DNA from: Phymorhynchus buccinoides
Taxonomy: Eukaryota; Mollusca; Gastropoda; Neogastropoda; Raphitomidae
Length of the DNA: 64,000 bases
NCBI GenBank assembly: GCA_017654935.2
Contig: CM065691.1
Coordinates: 34,315,249 to 34,379,248 of the forward strand
Direction: 5' to 3'
Shown here in pieces: positions 1 to 25,719 of this stretch. The notes under the pieces were generated by a model, which saw nothing but the letters and a program-made list of their open reading frames with translations, made no database searches and was not told where the DNA came from. A program made the position numbers and the translations under genes. Each line of letters starts with the position of its first letter. Position 1 is the stretch's first letter.

Positions 1-424
1 TTATCTTCTCATTCATCATTTCTGTTGTGAAGCCCAAAGAGCTCAAGTTTTTATTTTGAGGTGTTGCGCTATAAAATAATGTCTTTATTATATATTAAAT
101 AAACAAACGTGGATAACTCTCCGTTAAAGGCAGACACCCCCCCCCCCCCCCCTACCCTCCGCTCCCATCAAAGCTACCTACGGTAACCCTGCCTAGCCTG
201 GCAGAGATAAAAGGCACAGCGGAACAAACCCAGAACATTCCTTGAAAAGGAACTCCTAGATTTGATCCTCCTCTTCTTCTGCGTTCCCAGGCCATGTAGC
301 CATAATGCGTAAGGTACGTATGTGTGTCATTTTTTTCTGTTTTTACTGGTCTCCTTGCTGCATACAGCCGACACCCGACACATTCTGATTTCGGAGGAGC
401 TCAAAGGCGAAAAGTTATTTGGAA

Positions 425-612
425 GATTTTGTTTTTGGACAAAAGGCAGGAGAATAAGTCAGAAAGCTAATAGATGATGCAAGGCAAAGGGAAAAGGAAG
501 ACTCAAAGAGAGTGGCAGATTTGAGGAAGTTACAAGCACAGAACTTCCAGAAGGTGGGGGAACTATTTTTGTTACGAAAGACCCCCCCCCGGTATTCTCA
601 CGGGGACTAGAT
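425..612. repeat. Dispersed repeat, copy 1
   Basis: Shares gcaaagggaaaaggaaga-like sequence, aaggtgggggaactattt and a C-run followed by ggtattctcacgggg with 53020-53162. It lies in a TEP intron. Confidence 0.6.
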
Positions 613-1287
613 TTGATCATATATCCTTCACCCACACCGAACCCGGCAACCAAGGTGGAGAGAATTGGGTACCAGCAAATCAACGTTAATTCAAGAATGG
701 GAATCACTTCAAAATGAATAAGGACAATCAGGTTTTACACCCTCTCAGTTGTAAGCAACACATGTGGGGGCGAAAACCATCAAACAACCATCTTACTTCA
801 AAGAATGGCGTGGAAATAGGGTTTTACGCCCTCTTCGGTCTTTCGGCCATGTGGGGCATTTGTAAATACGAAGATGGTGGGAACAATACTGGAGGCAATG
901 CCCGGAGGCAGTGCTACACCAGTAAAGTCCCGATTTTTTAAAATAATACAGATATGTGTAGCAGTAACCACGCCTCGGTTAAACTTCATCAGCTATGGTA
1001 CCGCCACTGATGACATGTTTAAAAGAATGGCAATAGTCTTCTAATCCTTTATCCTGAATGAGAGACTTAGAGCGATTTTTCTCACACCAGAGGGCATGAC
1101 GGTCGTGTGGGGCTAATCCTCTCTATATTATTAGTTGGGGATAAAGAAAGAGAGAGAGACAGTGAGTGGTCCTACCATCACTCTCTCTCTCTCTCACTAC
1201 GCTCAAGTAAGAAAATCGCGTGATAAGCCCCTAGTGCATTGACTGCCCTCTCGCGTGAAAAATATCGCCATAGGTTGACCATTGCAG

Positions 1288-15225
<13,938 letters not shown>

Positions 15226-15569
15226 GTAAGCCCAAAACTCTTCTCACATCTCTATTTTAAAAGAGAATTCATGCACTTGCTTTAACTTTTTATGTTGTGG
15301 TTTTTTTGGTCATTTACCTATATGATTCGATCTTATACAGTAATCAGTCACGATTTGTTTGTGAATGAGCTCTTTATGGTTCATGCAAAAGCCCTGGTAA
15401 ACTTTGAATGTAAACCTTTATTAGTTTTGCGCTCTTTCATCCTTCCTTACTGCATGCATGTGTGCACATCAAGCATTGCACTAAGCATGCTTTTTGAATT
15501 CCATATGTAATCATTCGAATTGACAGAAAATAACTACATAAGCAACGAGATACGGTACGAGAAAGAGAG

Positions 15570-15706
<137 letters not shown>

Positions 15707-15944
15707 ATGTGAGTATGGGGTCATAGATTACGTGTGCTATATGGAAAGTCCACGTTCTTCCTCAGTAATCTCTTCTGTTTGCGGATGTGTTAATCTTACA
15801 ACGTTCTGAACCTTGCCCCGTATGTCTGAGATAGGAATGATCTTTTCTGTGTCCATGGTCAAAGAAACATTACTGACGTGTACAACACGGCCATCTCTTC
15901 CCTTTGAAAACAAGGTATGGGTTGCGCTTCAAGCCACTTTAGAG

Positions 15945-16560
15945 GAGGGGACACATAGAGACGAAATTGGGAACATATAGAGACGGGGACATAGCATAGA
16001 GACGGGGACACATAGAGACGAAATTGGGGACATATAGAGACGGGGATCAGTCATAGAGACGGGGACACATAGAGACGAAATTGGTGACACATAGAGACGG
16101 GGACACATAGAAACGAAATTGGGGACACATAGAGACGAAATTGGGGACATATTAGAGACGGGGGACACATAGAGACGGGGACACATAGAGACGAAATTGG
16201 GGACACATAGAGACGGAGACACGTAGAAACGAAATTGGGGACACATAGAGACGAAATTGGGGACACATAGAGACGAAATTGGGGACACATAGAGACGGGG
16301 ACACATAGAGACGAAATTGGGGACACATAGAGGCGGGGACACATAGAGACGAAATGTGGGACACATAGAGGCGGGGACACATATAAACAAAATTGGGGAC
16401 ACATAGAGACGGGGGATACATAGTCGAAATTGGGGACACATATAGACGGGGATACAGAGACGAAATTGGGGTTCATAGAGACAACATTGGGGACACATAG
16501 AGACGGGGACACATATAGACGAAATTGGGGATACATAGAGGCGGGGACAGGTAGAATTGG
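15945..16560. repeat. Minisatellite, ggggacacatagagacgaaatt (arm A)
   Basis: Alternating short units (ggggacacatagagac / gaaattggggacacatag) of about 16-22 bp. It stays open in several frames because the unit lacks stops, which gives false ORFs rich in CVP and RLYV. Counterpart at 61200-61697. Confidence 0.92.
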
Positions 16561-16574
16561 GGGCAATATGCTAC

Positions 16575-17012
16575 GTAACCCCTGTATCCATACCAGCCTA
16601 CCCTACTCCTAGCCTATATACCCTCCCCCAGGCCCTGTATCCATACCAACCTACCCTACTCCTAGCCTATATACCCTCTCCCAGGCCCTGTATCCATACC
16701 AGCCTACCCTACTCCTAGCCTATATACCCTCCCCAGGCCCTGTATCCATACCAGCCTACCCTACTCCTAGCCTATATACCCTCCCCCAGGCCTTGCATCC
16801 ATACCAGCTTACCCTACTCCTAGCCTATATACCCTCCCCCAGGCCTTGCATCCATACCAGCTTACCCTACTCCTAGCCTATATACCCTCCCCAGGCCCTG
16901 TATCCATACCAGCCTACCCTACTCCTAGCCTATATACCCTCCCCCAGGTCCTGTATCCATACCAGCTTACCCTACTCCTAGCCTATATACCCTCTCCCAG
17001 GCCCTGTATTAA
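16575..17012 (+). repeat. 53-bp minisatellite, arm A only
   Basis: About eight units of ccctgtatccataccagcct plus accctactcctagcctatat and a C-rich end. In arm B the ggggacacat array joins directly to the sequence matching about 17180, so the block is missing there. Confidence 0.9.
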
Positions 17013-17194
17013 TAGCGTGTTACACATTCAAAGCGCGCGGGAATTAGTATGTAAATTAGGCTCTAAACAGCCAATCGTTTTGGGACTTTAGTCTAATTTA
17101 CATACTATTCCCAGTGTTTGACTGTCTAATTCTTACTCATGACTACAGACCCTGTTCACTTAGCTACCTTCATTACATGCAGGTTTCTATCCGT

Positions 17195-17375
17195 CATTCG
17201 TTAAGGTCTGTGTAACGCGTTAACACTATTCACAAGATATTTCTATTTCCCCATGGCAACACAGTGAGCTATAGGCCCTAAGTCATATTTAAGAATGGGC
17301 TATCACTGTGTTTGGCCATGGGGAAATAGAGATATCTTGTGAATGTGTGTTAACGTGTACACAGACCTTTATCTA
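17195..17375. mobile_element. Fold-back element downstream of TEP (arm A)
   Basis: aaggtctgtgtaacgcgtta at the left pairs with taacgtgtacacagaccttt at the right, and ccccatggcaacacagtgag pairs with cactgtgtttggccatgggg. Mirrored at about 61015-61175. Confidence 0.7.
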
Positions 17376-17449
17376 TCTCTGGAATCAAGCTACGACATTC
17401 TCTCTTTCTGCCTTGTTCTGTCTTATTAGTGTTAGGCGTTCTCCGGATA

Positions 17450-17680
17450 TGTGTCCAGGGTTCCCAAACGCCCCGCAAAACAAGGGGTCCCAGGAACTCC
17501 TTCACTTACAGTATAGAGGGTCCTAGAGGCGGGATAGAGGGTCCCAGTGGCATTGCGAATGCTAAAAAGGATTTTTTCTAGTGCATCCCTGGGACCCCCT
17601 GCACATCCTTCTAGAGGGTCCTTTAGAATGTTAGTACTTCATAGACCCCAAAATGGGGTCCCTGGGAGCCCTGGTGTCCC
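17450..17680. repeat. Insert of about 230 bp, arm A only
   Basis: A segment rich in gggtcc (tccagggttcccaaacgcc ... ccctggtgtccctg). Arm B near 60940 passes directly from gttctccgg-matching to gtctctctgt-matching sequence. Probably a small insertion of a repeat; not identified. Confidence 0.6.
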
Positions 17681-18587
17681 TGTCTCTCTGTTGTTCCTGC
17701 CTATCTTTCTGTCACGATTGTTCGCCCGCCCCCCCTCCCAAATAATTTTAACTAGGCCTACTTGTCCTTCAAAGAGCTGTGGTTCAGGCAAGGACAGATC
17801 AGGAAGCATCACAATGATGCAACCAAGTTTTCTCTCTCTGTCTTACCAAAAATAACATTGAAATAACATTTCGTCACCCTCGTGAAACATTAACTTGATT
17901 CTAAAAAAAAAAATGTCCAGAATTAGAAATCAGAAAACAACTTGCAATATGGAAATAGGTCAGCCAATACCTAAACAAAAAACATTTTGAAAACAAAAAC
18001 GAAAACATTGAGCTATGCTTTTTGTTTTTCAAAAACAAAGTTTGCCAACACCGTATTCTAATGAATGTGGAGATTCCTTTGACTGTTCCAGGCTTCCAAA
18101 GGACGATAAGGGGCCGTGAAACAACACCAGGATGGAGAAGACGGTGACACGCCTATTATGTAATAGTTGATGATGATTAGGCTTCGACCATGTGAGCTCA
18201 AATGAAATCCAAATCCACGAGGATTTTACTGTTACGTATGATTAATAACCCTGCTTGCATGTGATCCGAACTTCTCGCCCTGATTTGAACGATGTTGTGT
18301 AATAAAGCACATCCCTTCAGTGGACCCGCTGTCAGTATCGATGGCTTACGACACGGGTGGTGAAAGTCCATCGTTCAGTCTGGGTAACTGGTTCTGTCTG
18401 TATTTCTGGCTCCTATGTCTACCTTTGTCTGTGTGTCTGTCTGCATTTTGTTTATCTGTCTGTCTGCCTAGCTCTCTCTTTCTCTTCTGCCTTTCTCTCT
18501 CTTTCTCTTCTGTCTTTCTCTCTCTTTCTCTTCTGCCTTTCTCTCTCTTTCTCTTCTGTCTTTCTCTCTCGCATTCGTACATCCAAA

Positions 18588-19087
18588 NNNNNNNNNNNNN
18601 NNNNNNNNNNNNNNNNNNNNNNNNNNNNNNNNNNNNNNNNNNNNNNNNNNNNNNNNNNNNNNNNNNNNNNNNNNNNNNNNNNNNNNNNNNNNNNNNNNNN
18701 NNNNNNNNNNNNNNNNNNNNNNNNNNNNNNNNNNNNNNNNNNNNNNNNNNNNNNNNNNNNNNNNNNNNNNNNNNNNNNNNNNNNNNNNNNNNNNNNNNNN
18801 NNNNNNNNNNNNNNNNNNNNNNNNNNNNNNNNNNNNNNNNNNNNNNNNNNNNNNNNNNNNNNNNNNNNNNNNNNNNNNNNNNNNNNNNNNNNNNNNNNNN
18901 NNNNNNNNNNNNNNNNNNNNNNNNNNNNNNNNNNNNNNNNNNNNNNNNNNNNNNNNNNNNNNNNNNNNNNNNNNNNNNNNNNNNNNNNNNNNNNNNNNNN
19001 NNNNNNNNNNNNNNNNNNNNNNNNNNNNNNNNNNNNNNNNNNNNNNNNNNNNNNNNNNNNNNNNNNNNNNNNNNNNNNNNNNNNNNN
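18588..19087. other. Assembly gap, 500 N
   Basis: Exactly 500 N, a conventional unknown-length spacer. By comparison with arm B the missing part should hold UCHL3 exon 4 (intact) to exon 9, the 3' UTR and spacer, roughly 16 kb. Confidence 0.98.
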
Positions 19088-19997
19088 CTCCACCTCCCCA
19101 ATGTCTTTCTCCTTCACCTGTAACATGAGCATGGATCAGATTCAGAGCCACAGACATTGGGGATGGTCTGCTTTATGAAGAACCCCTTGTACTCTTTCTC
19201 CACGTCCCCGATGTCTTTCTCCTTCACCTGTAACATGAGCATGGATCAGATTCAGAGCCACAGACATTGGGGATGGTCTGCTTTATGAAGAACCCCTTGT
19301 ACTCTTTCTCCACGTCCCCGATGTCTTTCTCCTTCACCTGTAACATGAGCATGGATCAGATTCAGTGCCGCAGACATTGGGGATGGTCTGCTTTATGAAG
19401 AACCCCTTGTACTCTTTCTCCACGTCCCCGATGTCTTTCTCCTTCACCTGTAACATGAGCATGGATCAGATTCAGAGCCACAGACATTGGGGATGGTCTG
19501 CTTTATGAAGAACCCCTTGTACTCTTTCTCCACGTCCCCGATGTCTTTCTCCTTCACCTGTAACATGAGCATGGATCAGATTCAGAGCCACAGACATTGG
19601 GGATGGTCTGCTTTATGAAGAACCCCTTGTACTCTTTCTCCACGTCCCCGATGTCTTTCTCCTTCACCTGTAACATGAGCATGGATCAGATTCAGAGCCA
19701 CAGACATTGGGGATGGTCTGCTTTATGAAGAACCCCTTGTACTCTTTCTCCACCTCCCCAATGTCTTTCTCCTTCACCTGTAACATGAGCATGGATCAGA
19801 TTCAGAGCCACAGACATTGGGGATGGTCTGCTTTATGAAGAACCCCTTGTACTCTTTCTCCACGTCCCCGATGTCTTTCTCCTTCACCTGTAACATGAGC
19901 ATGGATCAGATTCAGAGCCACAGACATTGGGGATGGTCTGCTTTATGAAGAACCCCTTGTACTCTTTCTCCACGTCCCTGATGTCTTTCTCCTTCAC
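19088..19997 (-). repeat. At least nine truncated copies of UCHL3 exon 4 head (arm A)
   Basis: Same 110-bp unit as arm B, with heads at 19997, 19887, 19777, 19667, 19557, 19447, 19337, 19227 and 19117; the array runs into the N gap. The order of sequence variants (CATCAGGGAC, CATCGGGGAC, CATTGGGGAG) matches arm B for the first copies, so the arrays share origin but differ in copy number. Confidence 0.94.
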
Positions 19998-22900
19998 CTG
20001 TAGCATGACTCATTGCAGTGAAATTCACAAAGTCACAACCAAAGGAATTCCCAGCAAATCTCTTTTTAACCTTACGTCAACTTGAAGTAACTATTAATAA
20101 GTCATATGAACTGTACATTGCCAGGAAATTTCATCTTTAGAAGTCAACTGGTGTGACAGCTAATATCTTGGAAATGTTGCAACCAGACAGCCATATAATT
20201 AGAAAACTCATTGAACAATAAAACTCATGATTAACCCCTTGACTGCCAGAGAAAATTAAGAAAAAAACATTGGGCAAATCATGCCACGAAAAAGACAACT
20301 GATAGAGCCAATCTGAAAAAATGGTCTGGGGATATTAATCTCTTGACTGTGTTACTGTTAGAGCAAAAGCCAGCATATCAGGGTTATTCCTCTTCATCTG
20401 ATGATGTCATCAGTGATGTCATCAGGTCAGTATGTTGGTGGCAGTCAAAGGGTTAGATTTTCCCCTTCCCATTAAAAAACGAAATTCAAGATAACTTAGT
20501 AATAAGAATAAAATTAATTATCATTATGAGTTCTGAGTTATCAGTTACTTACTACTTAGCAGACATCTGTCCTTTCTAAAGGTAGGTCACTAAGTGGATG
20601 CACACAGTCTGTGAATCAAGTTGAAAACCTTTTCATATTACAAATTCTTAAGCCAGCCATGAATTGATGAAAACAACATTTTTTGTTCCACACGAATCCA
20701 GTTCTTAAATGAGTGATACGTCAATAAACAATGAATCAATAACAACTCATATACAGAAAATGAATTTTGTAAAGAGACTAAAAACTCAGTGCGTTTAGAC
20801 TCAAAGGGCTGCCAAAACAATTCAATTTCAAAACTTGTTCTTCATTTAAAATAACATAATGACATGTTTTTATTATGTTATTAAGGTCTAGCCGGGATCC
20901 AAGCAGGATATCAATACAAAACGTACTTTGGCAAAATAGAGAATTATATCAGTAAAGCTTAAGTGACATCTGTATACAAAATATTTGATTTACACTGTTC
21001 GCTACAGATCATTATGTCCTAAATACGAAAAATAAACAGTTTAGGTCAGTGCAGTCTTACCTTCTCTGTCAGTGGATACAGCAGCATGACGGCAGCCACT
21101 GGTCGGGGAACCATCATCAGTAGTTCACTGTCCATGCCATAGATGTCCACAAACTGCCATTTGTCGTCCACTCCTAAGTTCCCAATGTACTGCAATTGCA
21201 AGCACACAGGGATGATATACACTTTCTTGCTTTTTTATTTAATAAAAATAATACCCACAACAAAAAATTGAAAAGTAAACATAAAACCAATTAAAAATAC
21301 ATGCATTCTGATGTAAAACAATTATAGTACTCTTCATATTAACTTTTAAGACCTACTTCTGAAACATTGTCCTTATAATGGAGGTTACACTGCAGTAGTA
21401 CTAGTTAGTATTATTTTATTTTTAATTTGAATGGAAGCCTGTTAACCCTTTCAACGCTAGCCATTTTTCAGCCCAAACTTTCCATTAAACTTACCTGTCC
21501 AAAACGTGTCACTTCATCAAATAAAGCTGACTGCAGTGATACGATTCCAGCAGGCAGGGTAACTAGGGTACTAGGGGCCATGGCATAGATCAAAGTAGTG
21601 GTAAATGAATTAGATGTCAAACCAGCCATTGAGAGAGAGAGCAGGAGCTGTGCCGGTCGGGGTTCGCCCCCAGAGATCACTACAGTAGCCGGATTGGTCT
21701 TGCCTGGATACTGCGAAATAAAGGTCTATGGTCCACTTATTTTTGTTACAATCTAAAAATACCTAGACATCTACTCAGACATCTAGTGATCCGTGTTCTA
21801 AATTAATTCTATCTTCCATTTCTATACATTATTACAGCTTCTATCTGCTGTGCAGAATGCTTTTCACTCTAGTCTATTGCTATTCTTCTCTTGTACTACC
21901 CTAACCCCCCCAAGGTGCAGGAGAATCTTCAAGTAAACTCGATGAAGGCTATGGTGTTCTGGGTGTTAGTGTGTTGCGTTATGATTATATGCAATGCATT
22001 CTCTAATGTATTCATTTTCATAGAGATGTATGGTGAGGATATGTGAACCAGTCTGTTAGAAATGTTTGTACGAATGGTGAGTGAAAAGCGCATTGAGTTG
22101 CTTAGCATGATTATGCGCTATACAAGCATTATTAATTATCATTATTATTATTATAACTTAAGTGCAAAGGTATACACTGTTTTGTTTTATTAAAATATAT
22201 AAATATATTCACACACATGGAGTGTAATGAACCGAACACAAGTTTAAAAAAAAATAAATAAAAAAAGCCTAGTACAGCTATATACTTTTAAGTCGACACC
22301 TGCTTTTGCGTTAAGTCGACGGATTTATCATTTCCCGGCCTAAAGTGCTCTTTAAAAGACTGATAACAACAGATATCTTGACAACGTATAACTCGATGTT
22401 CGTCTTTGTCAACGAGATTTTTTCTAAACGTCAAACGGATCAGTCGACTTCCAGACTTCCTGACTTTTGTTTTTTTCCCCTGACTTCCTGACTTAAGTCA
22501 CACCAGTCTATTTTGATCTGTCTCTTTTTGTATGTGTGCGTGCGCATGAATGTGTGTGTGTGCGCACGCACATGTGTGTGTGTGTGTGTGTGTGCGTGTG
22601 TGCGTGTGCGTGTGTATGACGTTGGCTTCTGCAATTATGCTGACAGTTTCCTTGTCGCGTGACATCAACAATTTCCAGTGGAAGAAAATAGGGACGTTCG
22701 CGTACCATAAAATATCGAGTTTAATGCACGTGGTCACGTTTCACTCCTTTTCCAAGGCAGCTAACACGGATGGCCAGTCATAGCATAACTTGCATTCTCG
22801 CTGTTTTGCCATGGAAAAGAGTGAGCATTGTTCATAAGTCTGGCAAAATTTCATCTTTACTGTATATATTCTCTCTCTCTCTCTCTGAGTCTCTCTCTCT

Positions 22901-25719
22901 GAGTCTCTCTCTCTCTCTCACTCACTCACTCTGTCTCTCTCTCTCTTATAGGCACACACACGTATACATGTACACACACACTCACACACATACACACACC
23001 TACCTACCTACCCCTTACACACACACACGCACGAACACACACACAAAGAGTATAAGTCAACATTATCTTCTGAAAGTGTCTGTGAAGTCGAGATATCCGA
23101 CTGATGGATAAGTCGACATTTTTTTCTGAAAACGTCTATAAAGTCGAGATATCCGACTGATGGATAAGTCAACTGACGCATAACTCGACATAAAATCCAT
23201 TGCCGCTGGCACGTCGACTTAAGCGTGTTCGACTGTACCTACCTACCCTATTTTTCAAACTGATGAAACCCCAAACAGACTTTTTTTTGGGGGGGGCCTG
23301 ACAACACTGAAAGCCTCAATAGCTCATTGGTAGAGCGTCTGTCTCTCATTCTAATGGTTCAGGGTTAGATTCTCGGCAAAGGCACTTTTTTAAAATTGGT
23401 TTTGTTTTAGTTGTATCCATTAACACACTCGGGATGAATGAGCCGGCTCCGGCTCATGGCTCGCACAACCGTTTAGGACGAATGGCCCGGATCCGGCTCT
23501 TGAGAGTTTTCGATTTCTGGCATATAACCAGCTTTCAAGTGCGACGTCATAACCTATTTTCAGTTTGCTTTGGCCTTGCCTCTCTTGAAATCAACCAATC
23601 ATTGCAGACTTTACATTCAGGTTTGGTTGTAGAGGGGGGTCAAAGATCGGATTATGAAATTTTCCTTCTTTCTATGTGTTAGCTGTTTTCGTCAACAGGA
23701 GACAAAAGACGAAGGTATTTTCTGATTTTCTGATATTTTACGATCATTTAGTGCATGGTGTTAGTAATCTTATCTGAAAATATCAGTCCATAATTTTTTT
23801 GTGGTGATGTTTTTTTTAACCTAGTCAAATGGCCCGTCCGAAACGGTTGTAGGCCAATAAGGGGAAGCAACTGGCCAGTGCCGAGTGAGTTAATGTTTCA
23901 TTTATATTAATTTAAACACCCCCCTCATGTTTATGACCCTCCATCTCAGTCATTACTTTTTGGCAATCTTGTACTTAAAACACCCTCATCATGTTTATGG
24001 CCCTCAATCTCAGTCATTTTCTGTTGGCAATCTTGTACTGTTGGCAACTTGTACTTTAAACACCCCCCTCATGTCTACGACCCTCAATCTCAAAGTCATT
24101 TTTTGTTGGCAATCTTGTACTTAAACACCCCCACTCATGTTTATGACCCTCAATCTCAAAGTCATTATTTGTTGGCAATCTTGTACTTTATACACCCTCA
24201 TCATGTTTATGGCCCTCAATCTCAGTCATGATTTGTTGGCAATCTTGTACTTTAAAAGTTAAACACCCCCCTCAATCTCAGTCATTTTCTGTTGGTAATC
24301 TTGTACTGTTGGCAACTTGTACTTTAAACACCCCCCTCATGTCTACGACCCTCAATCTGTCATTTTCTGTTGGCAATCTTGTACTTAAACATCCCCCCTC
24401 ATGTTTATGACCCTCAATCTCAAAGTCATTATTTGTTGGCAATCTTGTACTTTATACACCCTCATCATGTTTATGGCCCTCAATCTCAGTCATGATTTGT
24501 TGGCAATCTTGTACTTTAAAAGTTAAACACCCCCCTCAATCTCAGTCATTTTCTGTTGGCAATCTTGTACTGTTGGCAACTTGTACTTTAAACACCCCCC
24601 TCATGTCTACGACCCTCAATCTGTCATTTTTTGTTGGCAATCTTGTACTTAAACATCCCCACTCATGTTTACGACCCTCAATCTCAAAGTCATTATTTGT
24701 TGGCAATCTTGTACTTTATACACCCTCATCATGTTTATGGCCCTCAATCTCAGTCATGATTTGTTGGCAATCTTGTACTTTAAAAGTTAAACACCCCCCT
24801 CAATCTCAGTCATTTTCTGTTGGCAATCTTGTACTGTTGGCAACTTGTACTTTAAACACCCCCCTCATGTCTACGACCCTCAATCTCAAAGTCATTTTTT
24901 GTTGGCAATCTTGTACTTAAACATCCCCCTCATGTTTATGACCCTCAATCTCAAAGTCATTATTTGTTGGCAATCTTGTACTTTAAACACCCCTCATCAT
25001 GTTTACGACCCTCAATCTCAAAGTCATTATTTGTTGGCAATCTTGTACTTTAAAAGTTAAACACCCCCCTCAATCTCAGTCATTTTCTGTTGGCAATCTT
25101 GTACTGTTGGCAACTTGTACTTTAAACACCCCCCTCATCATGTCTACGACCCTCAATCTGTCATTTTTTGTTGGCAATCTTGTACTTAAACATCCCCCCT
25201 CATGTTTATGACCCTCAATCTCAAAGTCATTATTTGTTGGCAATCTTGTACTTAACACACCCCCCCCCACCCCCCACCCCCCCACCCCGAGTGCTTTGCC
25301 TTTTTTAAACGAATTTTATTATTCCCATCGATTGTCCTTGTACACTTTTAGCCTCCATTTATTTGAGGAAATAAAAATGTTTATGTAGGAGAGATGATTA
25401 AATTATTTTGTAAATCATAAATGATATGGCCTGTCTCCGTTCTGTTTCTAGCATCACTGATCACGTGAGGTTCGTGTCGACGCCACCGAAAGACACGCAG
25501 ACTTGAGACTAGACAGTCCTGGCGGAGATAATTACCTTGTTCAGCACCTGAAAAACACAAAAATATGAATAAATATGACATATAGTAGCTAGGCTCTTAA
25601 AAACTGTTTACGAAGACACTTCGATCATGCATTGAAACAATAAAAACAAATTGTTTACATTTCACGTTTCTTACTTTAGGGTTTGACTCAAGAGGAATCC
25701 AACGCCGTTCGCTCGCCAT
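19117..25719 (-). CDS. UCHL3: UCHL3, inverted partial copy (arm A, exons 1-3 and exon 4 heads)
   Basis: Exon 1 at 25675-25719, microexon 2 at 25536-25547, exon 3 at 21061-21189, then at least nine truncated exon 4 heads beginning at 19997 and running down to 19117. The intact exon 4 and exons 5-9 are missing because the N gap begins at 19087. Exons 1-3 are identical to arm B. This is not evidence of a pseudogene: the 3' part is simply unassembled here. Confidence 0.93.
20231..20455. mobile_element. TTAA-type MITE (arm A)
   Basis: TTAACCCCTTGACTGCCA at the left and TGGCAGTCAAAGGGTTAG at the right (one base off TTAA). Mirrored at 43183-43406. Non-coding. Confidence 0.7.
21061..21189 (-). CDS. 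UCHL3: UCHL3 exon 3 (arm A)
   Basis: 129 nt, identical to 42441-42569 in reverse, with canonical splice sites. Confidence 0.95.
21495..21710 (-). CDS. Candidate 216-nt cassette exon in UCHL3 intron 2 (arm A, open)
   Basis: An acceptor (atttcgcag) and a consensus donor (ACAG|gtaagt) bound exactly 72 codons with no stop, in phase 0 at both ends, between UCHL3 exons 2 and 3, which are both phase 0 at this junction. The peptide starts [20 protein letters not shown] and ends [12 protein letters not shown] do not recognise it, and no UCH protein I know has it. The donor-side sequence resembles the end of the local TTAA-flanked MITE family, which suggests exonisation. Inclusion would insert 72 residues ahead of the [10 protein letters not shown] block. 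Confidence 0.45.
22273..23238. mobile_element. Element with tacag...ttaagtcgac ends (arm A)
   Basis: Left end tacagctatatacttttaag, right end cgtcgacttaagcgtgttcg. Inside are repeated gtcgac / gatatccgactgatgg subunits and a GT/CT microsatellite. Mirrored at about 40387-41362. Confidence 0.5.
23317..23384 (+). mobile_element. tRNA-like sequence, degenerate (arm A)
   Basis: caatagctcattggtagag and gggttagattct look like box A and box B of a tRNA, but the acceptor stems do not pair convincingly. Probably a SINE head or tRNA relic rather than a working tRNA. Mirrored at about 40240-40307. Confidence 0.45.
23420..23893. mobile_element. MITE with TTAACNCACTCGG ends (arm A)
   Basis: TTAACACACTCGGGATGAAT at the left and GTGCCGAGTGAGTTAA at the right, 474 bp. 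Copies at 39728-40203 (mirror) and 46538-47018 (independent) share the full body. Confidence 0.75.
23915..25262. repeat. Higher-order minisatellite array (arm A)
   Basis: Monomers of about 60-70 bp with gttggcaatcttgtacttta and accctcaatctcaaagtcat. Monomer variants recur as a 264-bp block (for example 24228, 24492), so the array has higher-order structure. It lies within UCHL3 intron 2. Confidence 0.9.
25536..25547 (-). CDS. UCHL3: UCHL3 exon 2 microexon (arm A)
   Basis: 12 nt encoding VLNK with the same acceptor and donor as the arm B copy. Confidence 0.84.
25675..25719 (-). CDS. UCHL3: UCHL3 exon 1 (arm A)
   Basis: Same 15 codons and donor as arm B; ATG at 25719 reading leftwards. Confidence 0.94.

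Noticed and set aside
15929..16566. Long overlapping ORFs rich in CVPNFVS and MCPRLYV on the minus strand (and 61181-61700 on +)
   Set aside because: They are translations of a short-unit minisatellite without stop codons, open in several frames at once; length tracks repeat number.
18321..18383. Possible last TEP exon (acceptor cccttcag, donor gtaact)
   Set aside because: In the phase needed after exon 12 it is open in arm A but has a TGA in arm B (near 60280), and the peptide has no family resemblance. Kept only as a weak possibility.
18320..19178. Four long ORFs spanning 18.3-19.2 kb
   Set aside because: They run through the 500-N gap; the X residues are not sequence.
23915..25262. CRISPR-like regularly spaced repeats
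   Set aside because: Eukaryotic context; the spacers are themselves repeats and monomers vary, so it is a minisatellite.
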